A stretch of 64,000 bases of DNA from Haliangium sp963772315 (GCA_963772315.1 CAVYWJ010000002.1:62001-126000), one strand, 5' to 3'. Positions 53,924 to 63,837 are shown, counted from the stretch's first letter. The notes: generated from the letters alone by a model not told the origin. Program-made: numbers and translations.

Positions 53924-55597
53924 TTGTCCACGCCAGTAGAACCCCACATCGAAGAGCAAGGCGACGAGCCCGTGACCGCGGACACGTCACCCGAGCTGAC
54001 AAAGCTCGTGGAGCTGAGCGCGAAGTACCCCGAGATCGGACCGCCCCTGGCCGAGCTCGCGTTCAAGATCGGCCGGCCCGAGGTTGCCAAGCGCATCATG
54101 CGCATGGGCCTGGGCCAGGACTCTCCCGGTCTCGAGTACTACTTCGTCGCGGCCAATGCAGCCAGGCGCGAGAACCGCCACGAGGACGCGCTCCGGCTCG
54201 CCATCGATGCCGTACGCGCGTTTGCATCAGCACCCGATAGCGCCATCAGCGGCGATGACGGCCAGCGTCTGCTGCACCTCGTACGGCTCGGCTTTGCGAC
54301 CTTGATGTTCGACGTCAAGGATGTGCACAGCCATCCGTGGTTCCCGCGCGACCTCGCGGCCGAGCTGGCCAGGGCCGAGCCGCGTCTGGGGAACGATCCG
54401 TTCTTCCGCTCGCTGCTGGCCCAGGCGCTCTGGTTCGAGGATCGCGCGCGCAGCGAGGCCGAGTGGGACCGCGCCGACGAGCTCGGCGAGCCCGAGCTCA
54501 CCTGGAACGCACGCGGCACCTGGTACCGCGAGGCCGAGGCCGACATCGAGAAGGCCGCGACCGCCTACCGCAAGGGCCTGGAGAAGGCGCCGTCCAGCCC
54601 GCTCCTGCGCCATAACCTGGCCCAGGTGCTGGTCGATCAGGCGCGCGTGGCCAGCGCCGACCCGGCGACCGCCGACACGGATCGAGTCCGGCGCCTGCTG
54701 CACGAGGCCGAGGGCCTGTTGCGCGAGGCCCTGCGCGAGCAGGGACCCAAGGGCCTGCGCCGCCACATCCACGCCACGCGCGACCGCCTGCACGAGCTGC
54801 GCTCGACCGTGGTGCCGCGCGAGAAGCGCCGTGATCGAGGTGACAGGGGTGATCGAGGCGACCGCGGTGATCGTGGTGATCGTGGTGATCGGGGCGCTCC
54901 GCCCAGCGGTGGCGAGGGGCCGCGCACCAAGGAGAAGCCCGTTGTCGGCGAGAAGGTGCTCGGCCGGGTGCGTTCGCTGGCGCCTTACGGCGTGTTCGTG
55001 GCCTTGCCGGGCGGCTACGTCGGGCTCTTGCACAAGTCGGAGCTGGCGGTCGAGCAGGTCGACGATCCTGCCACCATGGTGGCTCCGGGCGACGAGTTCG
55101 AGGTGCAGGTGCTCGAGGTCGGCAACGAGGAAGGCTCGGACCGGCTGCGCATCCGCCTCTCGCGCCGGGTGCTCCTGCCCGGCGGTGACACGCCGCGGCC
55201 GCAGGCTGCGGGCGACGAGGCAGGCCGCGGCCGGCCCCGCGGTCCGCGTCCCGGCCAGGGTCAAGGCCAGGGCCCCGCGCGAGGACGTGGCCCGGGCCAG
55301 GGTGGTCAGCCGCAGGGCGCCGGGGGACCAGGCGCTGGTCGCGGCGAGGGTCGCGGCGAGGGTCGCGGCAGGAGCCGTGGCCCGCGGCGCGAGCGCCGTG
55401 GCGAGGATCGCCCGGCCGAGGCTCGTCCGAGCGAGGACCGACGTCCCGCGCGCGACCAGGGCGACCGGCCGCCTCCGCGCGAGCACGACGACGCGCGCCG
55501 GAACGGCAGCGTCGCCGACAAGGCCAAGCAGGAGAAGCTGGCCAGCCTGGGCGAGATGCTGCTCGCCAAGCTCTCGGACGATGAGTCCAAGAGCTGA
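53924..55597 (+). CDS. TPR-like protein with S1 RNA-binding domain and RG-rich tail
   Basis: 557 residues from TTG 53924 (GGAATGGAACC upstream); the start is uncertain, and the first clear domain is at PELTKLVELSAKYPE. Helical TPR-like repeats span about 20-295. A highly charged RGDRGDRGD linker follows, then an S1 domain (about 320-400): VLGRVRSLAPYGVFVALPGGYVGLLHKSEL to RIRLSRR. The tail is Arg/Gly/Gln-rich and disordered, ending in a helix (AKQEKLASLGEMLLAKLSDD). Probably RNA-binding, linked to ribosomes or RNA decay. Confidence 0.82.
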   Translation: MSTPVEPHIEEQGDEPVTADTSPELTKLVELSAKYPEIGPPLAELAFKIGRPEVAKRIMRMGLGQDSPGLEYYFVAANAARRENRHEDALRLAIDAVRAFASAPDSAISGDDGQRLLHLVRLGFATLMFDVKDVHSHPWFPRDLAAELARAEPRLGNDPFFRSLLAQALWFEDRARSEAEWDRADELGEPELTWNARGTWYREAEADIEKAATAYRKGLEKAPSSPLLRHNLAQVLVDQARVASADPATADTDRVRRLLHEAEGLLREALREQGPKGLRRHIHATRDRLHELRSTVVPREKRRDRGDRGDRGDRGDRGDRGDRGAPPSGGEGPRTKEKPVVGEKVLGRVRSLAPYGVFVALPGGYVGLLHKSELAVEQVDDPATMVAPGDEFEVQVLEVGNEEGSDRLRIRLSRRVLLPGGDTPRPQAAGDEAGRGRPRGPRPGQGQGQGPARGRGPGQGGQPQGAGGPGAGRGEGRGEGRGRSRGPRRERRGEDRPAEARPSEDRRPARDQGDRPPPREHDDARRNGSVADKAKQEKLASLGEMLLAKLSDDESKS

Positions 55598-55760
55598 TTC
55601 CTGATGCGCGCAGCGCTGCGGCCGGAGCCGCGGCGCTGCAGCGCGAACGCCGTGAGCGTCAGCCGCGGCGCTGTCCCGTGAGCGTCAGCCGCCGTGCGCG
55701 ACATGGCTGGGCTGGGCCGCGGTCTTGACACCCCCGGGTGCAGGGGATAGCACTGACTCG

Positions 55761-57125
55761 GTGAGGTTCCGTGTCGAACACTTGGGCCAGATCGCCAGCG
55801 CCGAGCTGGATATCCGCCCGCTCACCCTGCTGGTCGGCCGCAACAACACCAACAAGACCTGGGCCGCCTATGCGCTCTACGGCCTGCTTCAGCAGGCTGC
55901 GTGGGGTTTTTATGTCGGAATGAGCGAATCGCTCCTGGCACGGCGTGCCGAGCATGCCGCCATTCGTCGCGCGATTGCCCCCTGGGTGGACAAGCTCGTG
56001 ACCGCGGCGTTCGATCCGGCAGGCTCGGGAACACAGACGGGCGGGGCTTTCATGAAGGTGTCGCGAAGCGAGTTACTCCCCGCTGAGGTCCAGACATTCA
56101 CGTTCCACCTCGATACCGAGGAGCTTGCCGATCTTCTGGCCGTGCCCCTGGAGCGAACGGCCGCGAGCAGCGCCACGCTCGAGCTGCTTGCGACCGAAGA
56201 GCCTGCTGCACCCAAGCAGCTTGAAATCGATATAAAGACGGGCTCGCTCTTTGTGAGCACCCATGTCGACGATTTTCTGGATGAAAACCAGATGTTCTTC
56301 CGCTCGCAAGACGAGCTGCGAGAGATGCTGGAAAGCGTGCTGGGTGACTTTGCGCTGAAATCCATCCGGAACGTGTATCCCCTGCCTGCCGAACGCAAAG
56401 CACTGGTTGCCATCTACAATCACCTGCGCGATGCCATCGAGAAAACGTTGCCCAGACCGGCAGCCGATTTCGTCGATCTCCTGCGGATGGCGCAGTCTCG
56501 TCGCGCTGGCGACATGGAATTGTGGGACTTGAGCCCCGCCACGCATCTGCTGCGTGGCATTCTCGAAGGCAGCGTGGATTACGCCCCGGCAGGACCAGGC
56601 TGGCAGCCCGTGTATACGCCGCAGCAGGCATCATTCACGTTGCCCATCCAGGCGGCCTCGTCGCTGGTGCGCGCCATGGCCGGGCTCGACCTCATCCTGG
56701 GGGAGCTCTGCAAAGGCGATGTGCTAGTGATCGACGAGGTGGAGATGAATGCTCATCCCGCCACGCAACTCGCCTTGGTCGAGCTTTTGTGCACGCTGGT
56801 GCGCGAGGGCGTGTACGTGATCATGACGTCCCACAGCCCGTACGTGGTCGATCACCTCAACAATCTCATGCTGGCGAGCACGCTGCCCACGGAGGCGCAG
56901 GAGCGCTTCCGCGAGCGTTTCTCCCTGGGCACGACCGACGCATTCCTGCCGCCGGACAAGGTGTCCGCCTATCTCTTCGAGCGCGGCGGACACGTGCAGG
57001 ACATCATGGCTCGCGAGGCCGGGCGCATCTCGTGGACGACCTTTGCCGAGGTCAGCGACCAGCTCTCGAACCTGTACGCGGATCTCGACATGGCATCGGC
57101 AGGGAGTGACGAGGCCGATGGCTGA
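55761..57125 (+). CDS. AAA_15/OLD-like ATPase
   Basis: 454 residues from GTG 55761; a TTG 36 bp upstream is in frame but less likely because homologues begin with RFRVEHLGQIASAELD-type sequence. Walker A is GRNNTNKT (26-33), with Asn where Gly is normal. VLVIDEVEMNAHPATQLALVELL is the Walker B, and MTSHSPYVVDHLNNL the ABC-like signature/switch region. RecF/OLD-type ATPases of this class occur in retron, Gabija and PARIS-type defence. The stop overlaps the next gene by 8 bp. Confidence 0.85.
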   Translation: MRFRVEHLGQIASAELDIRPLTLLVGRNNTNKTWAAYALYGLLQQAAWGFYVGMSESLLARRAEHAAIRRAIAPWVDKLVTAAFDPAGSGTQTGGAFMKVSRSELLPAEVQTFTFHLDTEELADLLAVPLERTAASSATLELLATEEPAAPKQLEIDIKTGSLFVSTHVDDFLDENQMFFRSQDELREMLESVLGDFALKSIRNVYPLPAERKALVAIYNHLRDAIEKTLPRPAADFVDLLRMAQSRRAGDMELWDLSPATHLLRGILEGSVDYAPAGPGWQPVYTPQQASFTLPIQAASSLVRAMAGLDLILGELCKGDVLVIDEVEMNAHPATQLALVELLCTLVREGVYVIMTSHSPYVVDHLNNLMLASTLPTEAQERFRERFSLGTTDAFLPPDKVSAYLFERGGHVQDIMAREAGRISWTTFAEVSDQLSNLYADLDMASAGSDEADG

Positions 57126-57613
57126 GCTGGACACGCCGCTCAACATATTGCTCTGGGATTGCCTCGAACCTCGCACCACGAGCTGCGCGGAGAGGGGCAC
57201 GAGCGCTTCGATCCAGAAGCAGCCCGGCGAGACCGTGCTGGTATTCCGCACCGATAGCCCTGAGATGCGCAGTGCCTTCGGGCTGCAGAAGGCATGCGAT
57301 CGGCTCTTCTTCTACATGAAGGATCGGAGCCCGCCCAAGCTGGTCTTCGTCGAGGCTCAAGGGGACCGACGTGAAGAGAGCCGCCGAGCAGCTCGAGGAG
57401 ACCATCGTCAAGGTAAGAGTTGTGCTCGGCGCGATATCCAGTGCATTTGCCAGGAACGACAACCTGCACGCCGTGGTCGTGAGTCAGGGCGGTGTGCCGC
57501 GCGAGCTGGAGAAGCTCCAGCAAAACTTTCGCAAGCGAGTCGGCATCCCGCTGAAGATCTCGAGAAGCCCGGCCGATCTCAGGACGCTCCTGGAGCCACC
57601 TCGCAGCCAGTGA
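57118..57613 (+). CDS. Small partner of the AAA ATPase; frameshift at a G4 run (57361-57364)
   Basis: 164 residues after removing one base at 57361-57364. The first frame gives MAELDTPLNILLWDCLEPRTTSCAER to KLVFVEAQG, the second TDVKRAAEQLEETIVKVRV to LLEPPRSQ. The whole reads as one compact alpha/beta protein. The ATG overlaps the ATPase stop by 8 bp, so the genes are coupled. No family recognised. In related loci the small partner is the effector or its regulator. Confidence 0.7.
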
Positions 57614-57676
57614 GCCCATTCCGCGGCCGGGGAGCGTTCCTGGGTGCCGCCGCGACACGGGTGGTATGCTTGAACC

Positions 57677-58225
57677 ATGTCGTTCAAACCTCCTCCGAGC
57701 GGCTGGATGTATGTTCTGGGGATCGTGTTGATGTTTGGCGGCTGCGGGGCGTCCTGCGGGATGACGCTGTGGCAGACCAGCGTCAAAGTCGACGGCATGC
57801 AGCGCCTGGTCATGCCGGGCGATCACGAGGTCGAGCTGGCGGCGGGCACGCACGTGCTCTACGCCGAGGCCCGCAGCACGATGGGCGGCACGAGCTACGT
57901 GTGGCACGGCGGCGCGCTCCAGTGCACGGTCATCGAGAGCGCGAGCAGCCGGCCCGTGCCCCTGAACGCGACCACGATGAGCGAGAGCTACTCCGTCGGC
58001 AGCTTCGAGGGTCAGTCGATGTTCAAGCTCGACGTGGTCACGGCCGGGCGCCATCGCGTCGCGTGCGAAGTGGCGAGCGGCGGGCCCATGACCGTGGCGC
58101 TGAGCCAGGGCGGCGTGCTCGGCGGCATGCTCTCCTCCATGCTCGGCGGGTTCGTGATCGCCGCGGCTGGTCTCACCACGCTCCTGCTCACCTGGGACAA
58201 GCGGCGCAAGCACCGCGTCGTCTGA
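57677..58225 (+). CDS. Membrane protein with extracytoplasmic beta domain, uncharacterised
   Basis: 182 residues. An N-terminal helix (MYVLGIVLMFGGCGASCGMTLW) and a C-terminal helix (GGFVIAAAGLTTLLLTW) bracket a periplasmic domain of about 100 residues, mostly beta (DHEVELAAGTHVLYAEA, AGRHRVACEVASGGPMTVAL), with a basic tail KRRKHRVV inside. No family recognised. Confidence 0.75.
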   Translation: MSFKPPPSGWMYVLGIVLMFGGCGASCGMTLWQTSVKVDGMQRLVMPGDHEVELAAGTHVLYAEARSTMGGTSYVWHGGALQCTVIESASSRPVPLNATTMSESYSVGSFEGQSMFKLDVVTAGRHRVACEVASGGPMTVALSQGGVLGGMLSSMLGGFVIAAAGLTTLLLTWDKRRKHRVV

Positions 58226-58340
58226 GCACAACCCGAAGGACAGCGCATCTCACGCGCCCGCGGTGCGGTCACGCGCGGTGCGGAGCGCGCTGACGCAGCG
58301 CAGCTGACGCAGCGCAGCAGCAGCGTGTATCCTGCGCCCG

Positions 58341-59615
58341 ATGACAAGCACCGATCGCCTCCCCGTCGGCATCGACGCCATGGCCTTTCACGGGCCCGAG
58401 CACTATGTGGATATGGCCGAGCTGGCCCAGGCCCGTGGCGTGGATCCGGCCAAGTTCCTGCACGGTCTCGGGCAGAAGCAGATGGCCATGCCCACGCCCT
58501 GCGAGGACACCGTCAGCATGGCAGCGGCCGCGGGGCATCGCGCCTTGACCGCGTTCGACATCGACCCGGCCGAGATCGGCATGCTGATCGTCGGCACCGA
58601 GACCGGCGTGGACCACAGCAAGCCCGTGGCCGTGTACGTGCACGATCTGCTCGGCCTGCCCGAGCGCTGCCGCACCTTCGAGACCAAGCACGCCTGCTAC
58701 GGCGCCATGGCCGGCCTCACGTCCGCGACCGACTGGATCGCGGCCGGTCGGGCGCGCGGTCGCAAGGCGCTGATCATCGCCTCGGACATCGCGCGCTACG
58801 GCGTGCACACCGCGGGCGAGCCCACGCAGGGCGCAGGCGCGGTGGCCATGGTGGTGTCGGCCGCGCCCCGGCTGCTCGCGCTCGATACCGACATCGCGGG
58901 CGACTACACCCGCCAGGTGATGGACTTCTGGCGGCCGCTCTACTCCAGGTACGCGTTCGCCGACGGCCACTACTCGATCTCGTGCTATCTCGACGCGCTG
59001 TCCGGTACCCTGGCCGATGCCCGCGACAAGGCCGCGGCGCCCGGCGACCTCGCCCTCTCGGCCATGCAGGCGTGCTTCTATCACGTGCCGTTCGTCAAGA
59101 TGGCGCGCAAGGCGCACCATCGCCACTGGGAGGCCGAGCTCGGCCGCGACATCGGCCAGGATGACGCGGTCCAGGCCGCGATCGCGACCTCGTACGAGAC
59201 CCGCGTGGCGCCGTGGCTCGGCCTCAACGCCGTGGTCGGCAACATCTACACCGGCTCGCTGTTCCTGGCCCTCATCGACTACGCGCGGCGCCTCGACCGA
59301 TCGGCCGAAGATAGACCCGTGAGCCTGTTCTCGTACGGCAGCGGCTGCGGCGCGGCCTTCTGCCTGGGCCGCATCCAGCCCGGCGCGGCCAGCCACGCCG
59401 CGCGCCTGGATCCCCAGGACGCCCTCGAACGCCGCCGCAAGCTCGACATCCCCGCGTACGAGGCAATGCTCGCGGCCTGCGAAGCCGCCGACACCAACGA
59501 CGGCGCCGGCGCCGATCCCGCTGCCTGGCAGCTGGAGGGGGACTTCTTCTACGCCGGCACGCGCGATCACGTCCGGCGCTACGCGCGCAGCCGGAGCACG
59601 GCCGCGCCCGCGTAG
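58341..59615 (+). CDS. mvaS: Hydroxymethylglutaryl-CoA synthase
   Basis: 424 residues. Condenses acetoacetyl-CoA and acetyl-CoA to HMG-CoA, first committed step of the mevalonate route to isoprenoids. Glu87 (GTETGVD), Cys119 (KHACYGA) and His248 (FYHVPF) are the catalytic residues. The GSLFLALIDYA and YGSGCGAAF blocks are typical. No other mevalonate gene is in the window. A role in polyketide beta-branching cannot be excluded, but no PKS is nearby. Its end overlaps the convergent methyltransferase by 37 bp. Confidence 0.93.
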   Translation: MTSTDRLPVGIDAMAFHGPEHYVDMAELAQARGVDPAKFLHGLGQKQMAMPTPCEDTVSMAAAAGHRALTAFDIDPAEIGMLIVGTETGVDHSKPVAVYVHDLLGLPERCRTFETKHACYGAMAGLTSATDWIAAGRARGRKALIIASDIARYGVHTAGEPTQGAGAVAMVVSAAPRLLALDTDIAGDYTRQVMDFWRPLYSRYAFADGHYSISCYLDALSGTLADARDKAAAPGDLALSAMQACFYHVPFVKMARKAHHRHWEAELGRDIGQDDAVQAAIATSYETRVAPWLGLNAVVGNIYTGSLFLALIDYARRLDRSAEDRPVSLFSYGSGCGAAFCLGRIQPGAASHAARLDPQDALERRRKLDIPAYEAMLAACEAADTNDGAGADPAAWQLEGDFFYAGTRDHVRRYARSRSTAAPA

Positions 59616-60364
59616 TGGTCGAGCTGCGGGAACCTCGACAGCACGCGGTGATCGATGCGCCGCAGGACGTCGCGCGCGCTGCGCGGGAAGAACCGCTTCA
59701 CCCGGTACAGCAGGTGATAGGGGTAGATCTCCATCGACGAGAACATGTCCGCGTGGCGCCTCAGATTGTCGAGGCGCAGGTTCTCCTCGTGATCGGTGAC
59801 GGCGTCCTTGTCGATGTGCTCGAGCAGCCACTCCTTGATCGACTCGACCACCGGGCTGTTGCCCAGCGGCTCGAGGAACAGGGCCGTGCCGCCCGGCTTG
59901 AGCAGGCGCTTGACCTCCCTCAGGGCCTGCCCCAGGTCGGGCAGGTGATGCAGGATGCCGAGCCCGTGGACGAGATCGAAGCTCCCTGCGGACAGCTGGG
60001 TGGGATCCGCGCGCATGACGCGGGCATCGACCCTGTCGCTCACGCCGTTGTGCCTGGCCCGCCGGCGCGTGACCCGGATGCCGACCTCCGAGATGTCGAT
60101 CGCGGTGACGCGCGCGCCGAGCTTGGCGAAGTACACGGCCTCCTCGCCCATGCCGCAGCCGAAATCGAGCAGCGCCTTGTCGCGGATGTCGCCCATCAGC
60201 ATCGCTGCCAGCTGGCGCCAGTCCCAGCGATCCTTGGGCTCGGCGTACTTGCCGAACATCACGGGGTTGATGCTCAGATCATTGGCATAGACGTCATAGT
60301 GCGCATCAGCGAAGCGGGCCTCGTCGCGCAGCATGGGGTCGAGATAATCGTATTGGTGCATCAT
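59579..60364 (-). CDS. SAM-dependent methyltransferase (class I)
   Basis: 261 residues from ATG 60364, with GAGAGGGAACACC upstream. LLDFGCGMGEEAVYFAKLGA is SAM motif I, ITAVDIS-like (VTAIDISEVG) motif II, DLVHGLGILHHLPDLGQALREVKRLLKPGG motifs II-III. The C-terminal half (LLEHIDKDAVTDHEENLRLDN to LRRIDHRVLSRFPQLDHYA) could hold the acceptor. Substrate unknown; small-molecule or lipid. Convergent with mvaS, tail to tail. Confidence 0.9.
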   Translation of the reverse strand: MMHQYDYLDPMLRDEARFADAHYDVYANDLSINPVMFGKYAEPKDRWDWRQLAAMLMGDIRDKALLDFGCGMGEEAVYFAKLGARVTAIDISEVGIRVTRRRARHNGVSDRVDARVMRADPTQLSAGSFDLVHGLGILHHLPDLGQALREVKRLLKPGGTALFLEPLGNSPVVESIKEWLLEHIDKDAVTDHEENLRLDNLRRHADMFSSMEIYPYHLLYRVKRFFPRSARDVLRRIDHRVLSRFPQLDHYAGAAVLRLRA

Positions 60365-60623
60365 GGTGTTCCCTCTCGAGCTCCTCTGTGACTCGTGAAA
60401 GCCTAGCCGCGCGCCCCTGCGACGGCAAACGTGCATATGTCGCAGATCTCCTGATCACGCCCTCTCCTCATGTAGACAGAGGCAGGTCGATTTGCAGTCT
60501 TGCAGGCGGCTGCTCACCTGAATGCACGGCTAGCGCACGATCGACACACGCATGTTCCGCGTTCACGGCGGTCAAACGCCCGGAATCACGCGCGGCGGCG
60601 CAGCAGCGTGCGCTGGCGCTCGC
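60365..60623. other. Spacer between methyltransferase and glycosyltransferase genes
   Basis: 259 bp. No gene with a start signal. The methyltransferase promoter lies here (60365 upward on the plus strand). Nothing else recognisable. Confidence 0.4.
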
Positions 60624-61854
60624 TCACCCACCGGCATCGGCGCCGGCGCCGGCCACAGCCGCACGCAGGGCGTGGATCAGGCGCTCGCGCACGAGCCGCA
60701 CCCGGGTTCGCAGCAGATCGGACGGCCCATGATCTGCGTCGCGCGCCATGGCGAGCGCGCCATCCACGGCAGCGCCGAGCGCGCCGACATCACCCGGGGT
60801 GATCGCGGCCACGGGCGTGACCCAGCCGGCGCCACGCAGGGTGGCAACGACCGGGACGCCCAGGCGCTCGGCCAGCGCGACCTCGTCGAGATATGCTTCG
60901 CACCACGCGGGCGCGAGCACGACGTTAACGTCACGCAGATGACGGCGCTCGTCCTCGCTGGCCACGGCGACCTGCGGGTGCGCGAGCAAGTCCTGCGGCT
61001 CCATGCCCTCGCCCGGGTGCACCAGCAGGGTGATGTGCGGCCGCGCGCGCACGGCCGCGAGCGCTTCCAGGGTGCCGTGGCGGGCCGCGGCCAGACCGGC
61101 CAGGAGCACGCGCGCCGTGCCTGCACGTACGCGCTCGCGCTGGCTGGCCGCGGCGTCCTCGTGGCGCGCGGGTCGTCCGGAGGCAGCAGCGCGCATGTCC
61201 GGCTCCAGCGCCAGGATGCGCGTGGACGCCAGGCCCAGACGCTCGCGCTCGCGCTGGGCGTGCTGGCCGCGCACCACCAGCGCGCTGGCCAGCGCGCGCT
61301 CGGCCTCCTGGCGGACGATCACCGCGCGCGACGCGCGATAGCGGCGCAGGAACACACAGCCGGGGTGCACCCGCGCCGCCGCGTCGAGATCCGCGTGCAG
61401 CGCGCGGATGTCGGGCAGATCCTCTATCAGGAACCTGGCGGCGCCGTGCCGGGCCGCCGCAGCAAAGACGTGCTGGGACGCGCACGAGGGCCCAATGACG
61501 ACGCTCACGACGCGCACGCCACGGCCGCGCGCGACCAGCCAGCGCGCGGCCAGCCAGTTCGACCGCGGCGCGCAGGGCAAAGCGCGCCGCGAGCTTGCGA
61601 TCCGCGAGCATGCCCGCCCAGGCGCGCAGCGCGCCCTCGCCCAGCACCCAGCCGGGCAGCGTCACCGGCGCATCCAGGCCCTCGACGATCAGGCTGCGGC
61701 GCTGCCAGAACGCGCGCAGCCGGCCCGGCAGCCAGCCCGGCGCGCCGGTGTGCACGGCCCACGGCGCCAGCACCCGCACCGGACCTGCCTGCAGCGCCAG
61801 CTCGATCATCGGCGCCAGCCAGGGCGCGGGCTCGGGCGCGACGATCACGATCAT
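60624..61854 (-). CDS. Glycosyltransferase group 1-like; frameshift near 61558
   Basis: About 409 residues after removing one base near 61556-61560. The first frame gives MIVIVAPEPAPWLAPMIELAL to ARFALRAAV, the other WLAARWLVARGRGVRVVSVVIG to the stop. ITLLVHPGEGMEPQDLLA, RDVNVVLAPAWCEAYLDEVALAERLGVPVVATLRGAGW is the C-terminal nucleotide-sugar domain of GT-B enzymes (E/D-type loop replaced by CEAYLDE). Its neighbour VanW is 31 bp upstream on the same strand, so both may act on the envelope. Confidence 0.75.
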
Positions 61855-61885
61855 GGAGCCCCCGCCGCCATCACGGCGCCTGCGA

Positions 61886-62758
61886 TCACCGCGCCCCCGG
61901 CAGGGATCGCGGCCGCGCGTGGCACGCCTGCTCGTCGCACGTCATGCAGTTGCGCCGCTGATCGGCCACGCGTACGAGCTCCTTGCGATTGCTGGCGACC
62001 ACGTCGCGGCGCACGGCCCCGGTGTCGCGATCCACGATCGTGCGCAGCACCTGGTTCTGGCGCAGGCGCACGCTGCCGTCCGCGTGCACGCTGTCGCCCG
62101 TGCTGGCGAGCTCCACGCGCGTGCGCTGCGGCGTGGTCGCGTGCACGCACAGGCGCAGCACCTCGCCCCGCACGGCCACCTCCAGCCGCACCGGCCCCTG
62201 GGGCGGCGCGATGCGCAGATCGACGTGCGGCCAGAACACCGTGGCGTCGAGGCCCCACACCTCGCCGTCGAACGGCGCGGCCTCGCGGGTGTGGCCGTGG
62301 CGCTCGAGGATGTTCCAGCCGAGCTCGCAGGCCATGCGGAAGAGCGCGTTGGACAGCGCGCACAGCCCGCCGCCGAGCGTGGGCACGATGCAGCCGCCAC
62401 GCAGCTCCATGCCATGGCGAAAGCCGCGCGCCTCGGTGATGCGGCCGAGCGCGCGCCAGAACGACAGCGGCTGCTCCGGCGCCAGCACCAGCCCGTCGAA
62501 GCTGGGCGCGGCCAGGGCCAGGTTGACCCGCTTGCCCTGCTCCAGCACCGGGTCCGCGCCCGGATCGGTGCGCCCGATGGGGACGTCGCGCTGGTACACG
62601 CGGTGCGGGAACGCCGGTGCCGCCGGCGCCAGCACTGGCACCTGCCAGCGCTCCGGCGCCGCTGCCCACGACAGCAGCCGGCGGGCCTGGAAGTACGCGA
62701 CCTTGGAGCGGCGCACGGCGAGCGAGAGACGGCTGGCGGAGGCGAGCGATGCAGTCAT
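61886..62758 (-). CDS. VanW family protein
   Basis: 290 residues from ATG 62758. FDGLVLAPEQPLSFWRALGRITEARGFRHG and GGGLCALSNALFRMACELGWNILERHGHT are the VanW (PF04294) core. VFWPHVDLRIAPPQGPVRLEV is the beta region. The last third has Cys-x2-Cys (NCMTCDEQAC) not seen in all members. VanW proteins are associated with glycopeptide resistance loci and peptidoglycan binding, but their biochemistry is not established. Probably cotranscribed with the glycosyltransferase. Confidence 0.85.
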   Translation of the reverse strand: MTASLASASRLSLAVRRSKVAYFQARRLLSWAAAPERWQVPVLAPAAPAFPHRVYQRDVPIGRTDPGADPVLEQGKRVNLALAAPSFDGLVLAPEQPLSFWRALGRITEARGFRHGMELRGGCIVPTLGGGLCALSNALFRMACELGWNILERHGHTREAAPFDGEVWGLDATVFWPHVDLRIAPPQGPVRLEVAVRGEVLRLCVHATTPQRTRVELASTGDSVHADGSVRLRQNQVLRTIVDRDTGAVRRDVVASNRKELVRVADQRRNCMTCDEQACHARPRSLPGAR

Positions 62759-62931
62759 GTATCGACCATCGGCGCGCGGATATTCGACCCGCGCTGTCGC
62801 GAACACGCGGGCACGGGCCCGCGCTGCTGATGGATCGATTTCGCACGCCTCCGGCCCCGGGCGCAACGATCATCTCGGATCCTTGCGGGATCCCGGGCAG
62901 GATCACGAGCGCGCCCGCGCTGGGCGCGCGC

Positions 62932-63837
62932 TCAGTCGGCGAAGATCTTCTGCAGGAACGACTGCAGCTCGGTCCACGACTGCTGGTCGGCCTCGGCGCT
63001 GTAGGCAACGGGCAGGTTGAACTTCTTGCCGCCCTCGGTCGCCGCGGGGTTGGTGAAGGCGTGCGTGGCGCCCTCGTAGGCCTTGAACGTGTAGTCGACC
63101 TTGGCCGCGTCCATCTCCTTCTTGAAGGCCTCGACGTCGGCGGGCGGGACCATGGAATCGTCCGCGCCGTGCAGCACCAGCACCTTGGCCTCGACCGTGC
63201 CCTCCTTCGCCGGCGTCTCCGTGGTCAGGCCGCCGTGGAAGCTGGCCACGCCGTCGAGGTCCGCGCCCATGCGCGCCATCTGCAGGACGATGCCGCCGCC
63301 GAAGCAGTAACCGATCGCGGCGACGTCGTCCGCGGTCACTGTGTCGTGCACGGTCAGCACTTCCAGGGCCTTCTGGAAGCGCGCCCGCGCGCCCTCCATG
63401 TTGCCGTACACCCCGTTCGCCAGCTTGCCGGCCTCGTCGGGCGTGGCAACGATCTTGCCGTCGCCGTACATGTCGACGGCGAGGGCGGTGTAGCCGAGCT
63501 CGGCCAGCATGTCGGCGCGCTTGCGCGAGTAGTCGTTGTTGCCCCACCACTCGTGCACCACCAGCACGCCCGGGCGCTTGCCCTGCTTGCTCTTGTCGTA
63601 CACGAGGTAGCCCTTCATCGTGATCCCGTCGGCCTCGTACGAGACCTCCTCGCTGGCCAGGTCGGGCTTGCCGGCGGGCGCCTCGGCGGGCGGCGCCTCG
63701 GTGTTGGTCGCGGGCGGCGCCTCGGTGCTGGTCGCGGGCGGCGTCTCCGTCGCGGGCTTGTTCTCGGTCTGCTTGGGCTCGCACGCCGCGAGCGACAGGG
63801 CCGCAAATGCAAAGAAGATGTGAATGTGTTTGTTCAT
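62932..63837 (-). CDS. Dienelactone hydrolase family lipoprotein
   Basis: 301 residues from ATG 63837. The signal ends LSLAAC, so Cys19 is lipidated. A Thr/Glu/Pro/Ala repeat linker (ATETPPATSTEAPPATNTEA) precedes an alpha/beta hydrolase: HEWWG (Glu96), nucleophile Cys178 in GYCFGGG, LHGADDSMVPP (Asp), and GATHAF (His). This is the DLH signature. Substrates may be lactones or other esters in the periplasm. Confidence 0.9.
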   Translation of the reverse strand: MNKHIHIFFAFAALSLAACEPKQTENKPATETPPATSTEAPPATNTEAPPAEAPAGKPDLASEEVSYEADGITMKGYLVYDKSKQGKRPGVLVVHEWWGNNDYSRKRADMLAELGYTALAVDMYGDGKIVATPDEAGKLANGVYGNMEGARARFQKALEVLTVHDTVTADDVAAIGYCFGGGIVLQMARMGADLDGVASFHGGLTTETPAKEGTVEAKVLVLHGADDSMVPPADVEAFKKEMDAAKVDYTFKAYEGATHAFTNPAATEGGKKFNLPVAYSAEADQQSWTELQSFLQKIFAD

